A DNA stretch of 64,000 bases from Neisseria sp. 83E34. GTDB lineage: Bacteria > Pseudomonadota > Gammaproteobacteria > Burkholderiales > Neisseriaceae. The stretch's first letter is position 1. The number at the start of each line of letters is the position of its first letter. The translations under genes and the position numbers were made by a program. The notes under the pieces were generated by a model. The model made no database searches. It saw only the letters and a program-made list of their open reading frames with translations, and had not been told where the DNA came from. Positions 1-6,323 of this stretch are shown in pieces. The stretch spans positions 124,001 to 188,000 of the forward strand of contig NZ_LGYH01000003.1 in NCBI RefSeq assembly GCF_001308015.1. The letters are read 5' to 3'.

Positions 1-239
1 GTACCGTTTGGGGTATTTACCATGCCTTGATTAACATCAGCCACAGCGGGCAGATGAGTATTGCTGCGGTGGCCGGCCCGATTGGCGAGGCGTTGGTGGC
101 TACGGCGTTTGGTTTGTTTGTGGCGATTCCTGCGGTTTTGGCGTATAACTTTTTGGTTCGCAGCAATAAAAAATTGGGCCAAGACATGCACGCTTTTGCG
201 CACGAATTGCATGTTCAGATTTTGAATAGCAAGGAGTAA
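1..239 (+). CDS. exbB: ExbB biopolymer transport protein, 3' end only
   Basis: Reading codons from base 3 gives a continuous frame that enters from the left edge and ends at 239. The visible 79 residues carry the end of the MotA/TolQ/ExbB proton-channel domain, including [20 protein letters not shown], the last transmembrane helix of ExbB. The protein sits in the inner membrane and, with ExbD and TonB, passes proton-motive force to TonB-dependent receptors for iron, haem or vitamins. The stop lies 3 bases before exbD, so the two are one operon; tonB would be expected upstream, outside the window. The start and the first two transmembrane segments cannot be seen. Confidence 0.93.
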   Translation, partial: TVWGIYHALINISHSGQMSIAAVAGPIGEALVATAFGLFVAIPAVLAYNFLVRSNKKLGQDMHAFAHELHVQILNSKE

Positions 240-242
240 ACG

Positions 243-668
243 GTGAAAGATTTTGGACACGGTTACGGCCAAGATGAATCGCCGATGGCCGATATGAACG
301 TTACCCCGCTGGTTGACGTGATGCTGGTGCTGTTGATTGTGTTTATGATTACCATGCCGGTGTTAACCCACTCGATTCCGATTCAGTTGCCTACGGCTTC
401 AGAAGCGGCCAAACCTAAAGATGAATCGAAAGAGCCTTTACGCTTGGCGATTGATGTGAATGGCAAGTATTTCTTGGGAGAAAAAGAAACGGCTCTTGCT
501 GATTTGGATGATGTTTTGAAAGAAGCCAAAGCTAAAAATACCGATGTGGTTTTAGCGGTTGATGCGGATAAAGATGTGTCTTATGATGCGGTGGTTCAGG
601 CTTTGAATGCCGCTAAAGATGCCGGTGTATCGAAGGTAGGGTTTATTACGGAAGAAAAAGCCAAATAA
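243..668 (+). CDS. exbD: ExbD biopolymer transport protein
   Basis: The product has 141 residues, a normal ExbD length. A short cytoplasmic N-terminus with NVTPLVDVMLVLLIVFMI forms the single transmembrane helix that carries the conserved aspartate of the proton path. A periplasmic domain rich in charged residues follows. ExbD pairs with ExbB to energise TonB. The start is GTG, chosen because AAGGAG lies 8 bases upstream within the end of exbB and because the N-terminus is then family-like. It is cotranscribed with exbB and is followed by an uptake-sequence hairpin that probably ends the operon. Confidence 0.95.
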   Translation: MKDFGHGYGQDESPMADMNVTPLVDVMLVLLIVFMITMPVLTHSIPIQLPTASEAAKPKDESKEPLRLAIDVNGKYFLGEKETALADLDDVLKEAKAKNTDVVLAVDADKDVSYDAVVQALNAAKDAGVSKVGFITEEKAK

Positions 669-690
669 AAGCTTGCCTGAGAGATTAACA

Positions 691-720
691 ATGCCTGTCT
701 GAAACTTTTCAGACAGGCAT
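691..720. terminator. Inverted DUS pair, likely terminator
   Basis: Two TGCCTGTCTGAA copies face each other around a very short loop, giving a stem that could stop transcription from both exbD and the convergent fxsA. Confidence 0.8.
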
Positions 721-742
721 TAGTGTTGAGAGGCATAGAATC

Positions 743-1228
743 TTATTTCGATTTATCTTCCAAATAATCAACCGAATTTTTTTTCTCAGGGCCGTCGGTT
801 ACTGTGTATTCGCCTTCAATCACATCATCTTGATTACCGTGGCGGCTGTGTGCGGTATAAGTAAATCCTTCGTCCATATTGCTGTTGCTGCCGCCCAGAT
901 CGGTCACGGGCTTGCCTTTAAAAGGAAGCATCAGAATGACCGCTGCCAACATCGAAACAAAACCCGGGCTGAGCAGCAAAACCCCGGCCACGGCATAGCG
1001 AATCGGCCAAAGCAGCTGGTAAAGCGAAACTTTGCCGCCGGTGCGCATCGCAGCCGCCGCCAGCAACACGCCCGACGTGCCCATGCGGCGGAGCATGAAA
1101 ATTCCGAGCGCAAAGCTGGCAACCATCAGCAAAAGGGTTATGCCGCCGCCCAGCCAATCAGCCACCCAAACGATGGACATGATTTCCAAAAACAGCATCA
1201 CCAAAAATACGATACCGAAATAGTGCAT
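743..1228 (-). CDS. fxsA: FxsA-family inner-membrane protein
   Basis: 161 residues. The start at 1228 is preferred over an upstream in-frame codon because AAGGAA lies 7 bases before this ATG. The N-terminal two thirds hold hydrophobic segments (residues about 2-25, 27-45 and 75-105), with the pattern LEIMSIVWVADWLGGGITLL typical of FxsA. The tail is polar and acidic. In E. coli, FxsA (suppressor of F exclusion of phage T7) is a cytoplasmic-membrane protein with no known catalytic role. Nothing here adds a function. The gene is convergent with exbD and divergent from the NlpD-like gene. Confidence 0.82.
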   Translation of the reverse strand: MHYFGIVFLVMLFLEIMSIVWVADWLGGGITLLLMVASFALGIFMLRRMGTSGVLLAAAAMRTGGKVSLYQLLWPIRYAVAGVLLLSPGFVSMLAAVILMLPFKGKPVTDLGGSNSNMDEGFTYTAHSRHGNQDDVIEGEYTVTDGPEKKNSVDYLEDKSK

Positions 1229-1367
1229 GTAATATTTCCTTGTTTGCATGAACCCGTAACATAACGCCAAAACCATTTGTTTTCAAGAAACAGTTTTGCA
1301 TTATTTTGCCGTAAAAAAAAGTAAAGCAAGCACCAAAAGCGACGAATTTGTTTATCCTTTGCGCACT

Positions 1368-2048
1368 ATGAAAAAGAATGCCATTTTTATACGATTTTTG
1401 AATACCGCCTTAGCAGGCGTTGTTTTATTAACCGCAGCCTGTGTGGGCGCGCCCAATACCAAAGGCCCGGTGCCGCCCGGCTATTACCGCGTACAAAGCG
1501 GTGATAACCTTTACCGTATCGGCCTGCGTTTTGGTCAGAGCGCCGCCACTTTGGCTAAATGGAATAACCTGGTTGACCCAACCCGCATAGAAGTGGGGCA
1601 AGTGCTGAAAGTCAGCGATAAAGCCGACCAGAGTGGCAGCAGTGTGGTACCTGCCGCTAAAGAAGTGAAGCCCACCAATACGGTTATGCCCATGAAATGG
1701 CCGGTGGATAACCGCCAAATCATTGCCAACTACAACGGCACCACCAACAAAGGCATTGATTTTGCAGGCGAACGCGGCACGCCGGTGCGTGCGGCCGAAG
1801 CAGGCAAAGTATTGTTTGCAGGAGAGGGCGTGCGCGGCTACGGCAAACTGATTTTAATCAGCCACAACCGCAGCACCTTAACGGCCTATGCCCACAACGA
1901 TCAGATTCTGGTTAAGAAAGACCAAACTGTAAAAGCCGGCGAGCAAATCGCCACCATGGGCGACAGCGAAACCGACCGCGTGAAGCTGCATTTTGAAGTG
2001 CGCGTGGGCGGCAAAGCCGTGAATCCTTTATCTTATCTAAATCAATAA
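1368..2048 (+). CDS. nlpD: NlpD-like lipoprotein with LysM and M23 domains
   Basis: 226 residues. The start at 1368 gives a lipoprotein signal with lipobox LTAAC (Cys25). A LysM domain (YRVQSGDNLYRIGLRFG, about residues 44-90) should bind peptidoglycan. The C-terminus is an M23 (LytM) domain (about 120-220). The first zinc-ligand position is not histidine (NKGIDFAG in place of the usual HxGxD), while the last motif KLHFEVR is kept. This matches NlpD/EnvC-type proteins, which activate amidases such as AmiC rather than cutting the wall themselves. It probably acts at the outer-membrane inner face during cell separation. The amidase is not in this window. Confidence 0.82.
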   Translation: MKKNAIFIRFLNTALAGVVLLTAACVGAPNTKGPVPPGYYRVQSGDNLYRIGLRFGQSAATLAKWNNLVDPTRIEVGQVLKVSDKADQSGSSVVPAAKEVKPTNTVMPMKWPVDNRQIIANYNGTTNKGIDFAGERGTPVRAAEAGKVLFAGEGVRGYGKLILISHNRSTLTAYAHNDQILVKKDQTVKAGEQIATMGDSETDRVKLHFEVRVGGKAVNPLSYLNQ

Positions 2049-2094
2049 GCAACTTTGTTTAAGCCCGAGGCTTGAGCAAATTTTAAATAATCCG

Positions 2095-2149
2095 ATAACT
2101 GAATCACCGGATAGCTTCAGCATAAACAGCCATCCGGTGATTCAGTTAT
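2095..2149. terminator. Long perfect inverted repeat, likely terminator
   Basis: An 18-base arm (2095-2112) is exactly complementary to 2132-2149, around a 19-base loop, followed by a T-rich stretch. It lies just after the NlpD-like gene. It is not built from uptake sequences, unlike most hairpins in this window. Confidence 0.6.
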
Positions 2150-2192
2150 TTGGTTATATAATGCCGTTATTCTTCATATGCCTGTCTGAAAC

Positions 2193-3830
2193 ATGAAATC
2201 CACCCGCCGCCAGTTTCTCGGCTATACCACCGCGCTCACCGCCGCCGCGTCCGCTTCATGGCTGATACACCGCCGCCTCAACCCGATGCCGAGCATACAG
2301 GTCAACCGTGTCGGCCTGCCGCTGGGGCATTTGCTGCGCGACGGTGCCTTGCTTCAAACACCGGCCAAAACCTATCATTGCAACACACTGATTCTCGGCA
2401 GCGGCGCGGCGGCTTTAAGCGCCTTGTGGTATTTGGAAAAAAACGGGCACCGCAATATTTTGCTGGCCGAAGGCTTTGAGCGAAACGGCAACAACGCAGG
2501 CTATTACACCGGGCAAAAACTCGGTGCACCCACCGGCGCGCACTATCTTGCACTGCCATCCCAAGAAAGCGTTTATGTGTGCGAAATGCTGGCCGACTTG
2601 GGCATCATCGAAGGCTTCAATCAAGCCGGCAAGCCGGTTTACCGCGAAACCGATTTGGTTTACGCCCCGCAAGAGCGCTTACTTTACCAAGGCAAATGGC
2701 AGGAGCACCTGATTCCGAAAGACGATGCCGACACCCGCCGCTTTTTCGGCTTTATCCGCCAAATCAAAACCGCCCGCGGCAGCGACGGGCGCAAACTCTT
2801 CGCCATCCCCATAGCCTTGTCTTCGGCAGACGAAAACTGGCGCCAGCTCGACCGCCTCACTTTCGCCCAATGGCTGGCGCAGCAAAACTATCGCTCGCCC
2901 ACGCTGCTGTGGTATCTCGATTATTGCTGCCGCGACGATTACGGGCAGGGCATCGCGCAAGTTTCCGCCTTTGCCGGATTGCACTATTTTGCCGCGCGCG
3001 GCAACGAAGATGATGCCGTGCTTACCTGGCCCGACGGCTTGGCGCACCTTTCCGAAGCCCTGCGCAAACACACCAAGCTGCAACCCTTGCCGCGTTTGCC
3101 CGATACCCCGACGATGATATTTCCCCAACCCGTTTCATTCGATGCCTCCGCAGTGAAAATCAAAGAAACCGAACACCATGCGGAAGTGTGGCTGCGGCAT
3201 AACCAAAGTGGCGAAACCGTTGCCGTGTATGCCAAGCGCGTCATCAGCGCCATGCCCTTAATGGTAGCAGCCAGAATATTGGAGCGGGCGGCCGATTACG
3301 GTTTTCAGACAGGCCTGTCTGAATACGCCCCGTGGCTGGTGGCCAATTTCGTGATGCGCCGCTTCCCGCAGGAAACAGGCGGGTGCGAACTTGCTTGGGA
3401 TAACGTGGTTTACGGCAGCAAAGGCTTGGGCTATGTGGTGGCGACCAATCAGTTTATCCGCACCGCCAAGCCCGAGGAAACCGTGTTCACCACTTACGAT
3501 GCGCTCAACCACGAAACCCCGCAACGCATCCGCCAATGGCTGCTCGAAGCATCCGATCAAACCCTGCTCGACTATGCCGCAAAAGACTTAACCGCAGCCT
3601 ACGGCAAACGCGTTTTAAACCATGTGAAGCATGCAGACATCACCGTGCGCGGCCACGGCATGAGCGTGCCCCAACCCGGCTACCTCAACCGCCCGCTGCT
3701 GCACGTCCTGCGCAGCCACCGCTCGCGGATTGTGTTTGCCCACAGCGATTTGAGCGGCTATTCGGTGTTTGAAGAAGCCGCTTACTGGGGCGTGGAAGCA
3801 GCCAAAAGCGTATTGGAAATGCCTGTCTGA
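2193..3830 (+). CDS. Tat-exported FAD-dependent amine-oxidase-like oxidoreductase
   Basis: 545 residues. The N-terminus TRRQFLGYT followed by an alanine-rich stretch is a twin-arginine signal, so the protein probably folds with its cofactor before export. A Rossmann FAD motif (LILGSGAAALSALWYL, about residues 66-81) and an acidic end to the second strand (LLAEG) follow. The C-terminal half has the flavin amine-oxidase style ISAMPLMVAA. Similar proteins are called FAD/NAD(P)-binding oxidoreductases; the substrate is unknown. An uptake sequence ends 2 bases before the ATG. Another supplies the last three codons and the stop (Met-Pro-Val-TGA), so both ends of the gene are set by uptake sequences. 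Confidence 0.72.
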   Translation: MKSTRRQFLGYTTALTAAASASWLIHRRLNPMPSIQVNRVGLPLGHLLRDGALLQTPAKTYHCNTLILGSGAAALSALWYLEKNGHRNILLAEGFERNGNNAGYYTGQKLGAPTGAHYLALPSQESVYVCEMLADLGIIEGFNQAGKPVYRETDLVYAPQERLLYQGKWQEHLIPKDDADTRRFFGFIRQIKTARGSDGRKLFAIPIALSSADENWRQLDRLTFAQWLAQQNYRSPTLLWYLDYCCRDDYGQGIAQVSAFAGLHYFAARGNEDDAVLTWPDGLAHLSEALRKHTKLQPLPRLPDTPTMIFPQPVSFDASAVKIKETEHHAEVWLRHNQSGETVAVYAKRVISAMPLMVAARILERAADYGFQTGLSEYAPWLVANFVMRRFPQETGGCELAWDNVVYGSKGLGYVVATNQFIRTAKPEETVFTTYDALNHETPQRIRQWLLEASDQTLLDYAAKDLTAAYGKRVLNHVKHADITVRGHGMSVPQPGYLNRPLLHVLRSHRSRIVFAHSDLSGYSVFEEAAYWGVEAAKSVLEMPV

Positions 3831-3850
3831 AAACCTTTTCAGACAGGCAT
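3819..3850. terminator. Inverted DUS pair overlapping a stop codon
   Basis: The left copy reads ATGCCTGTCTGA in the frame of the oxidoreductase gene and provides its stop. The right copy completes a 12-bp stem with an 8-base loop. Confidence 0.8.
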
Positions 3851-3900
3851 TGATGATATTCGGTTGAACTTAAAAATGCTTGGCAATTTATAGCGTTTGT

Positions 3901-4043
3901 GCCAATTGATGCGCAAAAAGAAAGGTTCGAGAATGCACGCCAATCAGATTCGGCAAAAAGCCGTTGTTTTACAGAGCCGTTTCCACACGGGCTTTTGCCG
4001 CCTCAGGCGCGGACTCCACACTATGCATAGTTAAACAGGCCAT
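3901..4043 (-). pseudogene. Remnant of a carboxymuconolactone decarboxylase / AhpD-like gene
   Basis: Read on the minus strand from the ATG at 4043, with AGAGAGG just upstream, the frame gives MACLTMHSVESAPEAAKARV and then ETAL, a TAA stop, and NNGFLPNLIGV in the same frame. The two pieces together match the start of carboxymuconolactone decarboxylase / alkylhydroperoxidase-like proteins, in which a lysine codon would stand where TAA is. After NLIGV the similarity stops and the CxxC active-site part is missing. So this is a dead 5' fragment with a nonsense mutation and a deletion. Its loss may be linked to the repeat-rich DNA next to it. Confidence 0.6.
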
Positions 4044-4089
4044 AGTTCCTCTCTTATTGTTCCAATTAATCAAAAGCACCATTCTAGCC

Positions 4090-4132
4090 AGGCCGTCTGA
4101 AAACTTGATGTACAAGCATTTTCAGACGGCCT
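4090..4132. repeat. Inverted pair of AG-dialect uptake sequences
   Basis: AGGCCGTCTGAA and its reverse complement face each other around a 17-base spacer. This is the dialect of most other Neisseria, not the TGCCTGTCTGAA form that dominates this genome. Confidence 0.85.
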
Positions 4133-4167
4133 TAATTCCCACAGATCAACTACTGTATCATGACTGG

Positions 4168-4258
4168 TAGGGTGTGTGGCGCAAGCCACGCACGCAGTTG
4201 CTGGAAATCCAAACAACGCGTGTGTGCCGATGGCACACACCCTACATACAGGCTACGC
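4168..4258. repeat. Palindromic MITE-like repeat, copy A
   Basis: Bases 4168-4244 are bounded by inverted ends TAGGGTGTGTGGC / GGCACACACCCTA (12 of 13 match). Each end also folds on itself (GTGTGGC with GCCACGC; GTGTGTGCC with GGCACACAC). The middle arms GCACGCAGTTG and CAACGCGTGT pair, so a cross-shaped fold is possible. A diverged copy lies at 60731-60825; both share a 3' extension around CATACAGGC. Copy A ends just before the stop of the GHKL-nuclease gene. Confidence 0.65.
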
Positions 4259-4266
4259 TGGCTATA

Positions 4267-6264
4267 TTATAGGGATTCTTGATGTAAATCTGTAATTAGG
4301 TCTTTTGCAGAAAAATTACCAAGATTTTCTCGCCGAGTTTTGAGATTTTCTAATAAATAACCATTTATTAAATCAAATTCATCTAATAATGAATACCAAT
4401 TTTTTACGTAGCACTTAAATCTATCGTCATCCGTTACCAAACCGGGCTCTAGTTTATTTTTTAAAGAATTAATGCGTCCACGAATTTCAGTATCTGAACT
4501 TGATATTTTTCTACCAATAAGAATTAATTCAAAATATAAATTTTCACTACTAAACTCAGGGTGATTTTGTAGTATCCTTTTATAGTCATCTAACTGTCTT
4601 AGATGAGTATAGTTTAAAGCAATTGAGGGACGCTTAATTTCTATAATAATACATCTAAAAAATTTTTTTCCTGTTGGCGATACAAATGGAACCTTTCGTG
4701 CTAAAAATAAATCTACTTGCCTTTGAATTCCTTCTAGTTCTTCTGTATCAAGATTTTCACCATCTAAATCCTCTTGAGTTACTTTCCTAAAAATATCTGG
4801 TACCTTATTCCTCAAAGAATAAGCATTTTTTGTAAAATTATCTTCTTCTGCCCCAATAGTTTCATAGGCATTTCCAAACAACCAGGTATTATTTTCTATA
4901 ATTCCTTGAAGGTCAGGAGTTTCCAAAACTTCTTTATAATGAAGATTCATAATTTCTCTTAATTTATGAACAACATTTTCTCTACGTTGCAAAATTTCTA
5001 TTGTGCTAATAATATGCTCTAGTTTAGATTTGGAAATTTGTTGCGCTAGTTTTTTAGTGTTCTCTTGATCTAAGTTTAAAACATTTTCAATAATATCAAT
5101 TAATCCATCATTTTCATTTGAAATGGATAATCTATCAAGTAATTGAATAATAATTTTTTGCTGCTTTTTATTTAAATTACTGAAAATTTTAGGATCTGCC
5201 AAATATAATTCACGTACCAAATGTTTAGTGTTTTCTTTACGCCATTCTTTTTGTTCAATACTTAAAATATCTTTATAGTCGGGAAAGATACCATTCTTTT
5301 CGAATTGGGCAATTTTTTCCTCAACAATAGATTTTAGAAAATCATTGTATATTTTCCTTGTAAATTCAGTACATTCACTCTCTACTTTTTTCCATGTCTC
5401 TGACAATGGAGTGTAAATAGGTTTTTCTGATAATAAATCATTATCGTGAGTCGAGAAGTTATCAGCCCATTTTGAAATAATATATATACTGATGTAAAAG
5501 TCAGGTTTTTTATTAAAACTACTCAACTTTTTATAAACAACTTTATCGTAACTATTCAAAAGGTAAATATATGACTTCTCTGATGTAGGCTTCTTATCCC
5601 ATAAAAAAAGTTTAACCTCAAATTTATGTCCATCAATTAAGATTTGATGAGTAAATAATTCATGTGAAGGCGCTTTAATTACATTAGAGCCAAGCTTTAG
5701 GGTATGTGTATCATGTAGCGCAAGGAACCAACCAAACTCAATAGACAGTTTCTCTATTAATTGTTTATTATCTATACTAATCTTCGGAAATATTTCATTT
5801 AATTCAACACATGTTCCAGTATTTTTATTTTTTAAAGATAAATGTTGAGTAGTATCTTGTAATTCAATCCAAGGACATTGGATAAGGTCGATACTATTAA
5901 TGCTAATCCTAGCTTGCTTACCAAATTTATTCTTTGTGTACCAATCAGCCTTGTTTGCAAGCTTATGAAAAGCCAAGCGTCCTCTACCACGAGACCCATG
6001 TTGTTCAACATTGTCTTTTTTGGAAGAATCATTAAATTTACCAAAATTATCCTGAATGTTATCTATATCGATACCAGTCCCATCGTCAAGCACTGTTACT
6101 GCCTGTAAAGCATCCAGTTCACTTCTAGTTAAAATAATATCAACATTTTTAGCTTTGGCATCGAAACCGTTCCAAGCTAGTTCAATTATAGCTTGTTCAG
6201 GCTCTGTATTTTTGAAATGATTTTGTACTCCCGAATGAGTAATTTTCGTTTCTAACTTGTTCAT
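4267..6264 (-). CDS. GHKL ATPase with C-terminal Shedu-like (DUF4263) nuclease domain
   Basis: 665 residues from the ATG at 6264; an in-frame start at 6342 would overlap hrpA and lacks a better ribosome site. The N-terminus has the ATP-binding motifs of the GHKL (Hsp90/MutL/MORC) fold: E28-LAW-N32-GF-D35, DDGTG at 60-64 and GSRGRG at 90-95. A helical middle follows. Near residues 475-500 there is a TWLFG segment. Then D518 and E542-I-K544 form a PD-(D/E)XK pattern, with KVPDIF and IIIEIKRPS resembling Shedu (SduA, DUF4263). I infer an ATP-gated nuclease, probably anti-phage. The gene is clearly more AT-rich than its neighbours, carries no uptake sequence, and ends at a MITE-like repeat: signs of horizontal transfer. 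Function is untested. Confidence 0.62.
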   Translation of the reverse strand: MNKLETKITHSGVQNHFKNTEPEQAIIELAWNGFDAKAKNVDIILTRSELDALQAVTVLDDGTGIDIDNIQDNFGKFNDSSKKDNVEQHGSRGRGRLAFHKLANKADWYTKNKFGKQARISINSIDLIQCPWIELQDTTQHLSLKNKNTGTCVELNEIFPKISIDNKQLIEKLSIEFGWFLALHDTHTLKLGSNVIKAPSHELFTHQILIDGHKFEVKLFLWDKKPTSEKSYIYLLNSYDKVVYKKLSSFNKKPDFYISIYIISKWADNFSTHDNDLLSEKPIYTPLSETWKKVESECTEFTRKIYNDFLKSIVEEKIAQFEKNGIFPDYKDILSIEQKEWRKENTKHLVRELYLADPKIFSNLNKKQQKIIIQLLDRLSISNENDGLIDIIENVLNLDQENTKKLAQQISKSKLEHIISTIEILQRRENVVHKLREIMNLHYKEVLETPDLQGIIENNTWLFGNAYETIGAEEDNFTKNAYSLRNKVPDIFRKVTQEDLDGENLDTEELEGIQRQVDLFLARKVPFVSPTGKKFFRCIIIEIKRPSIALNYTHLRQLDDYKRILQNHPEFSSENLYFELILIGRKISSSDTEIRGRINSLKNKLEPGLVTDDDRFKCYVKNWYSLLDEFDLINGYLLENLKTRRENLGNFSAKDLITDLHQESL

Positions 6265-6323
6265 GGGTGTTGTCCTAGTGATTTTAAATCTATGAGATTC
6301 TACCTTTAAAAAGTTGTCAGTGT

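Noticed and set aside
3964-4170. 68-residue plus-strand open frame
   Set aside because: It lies opposite the AhpD-like remnant and includes an uptake pair; the minus-strand reading explains the sequence better.
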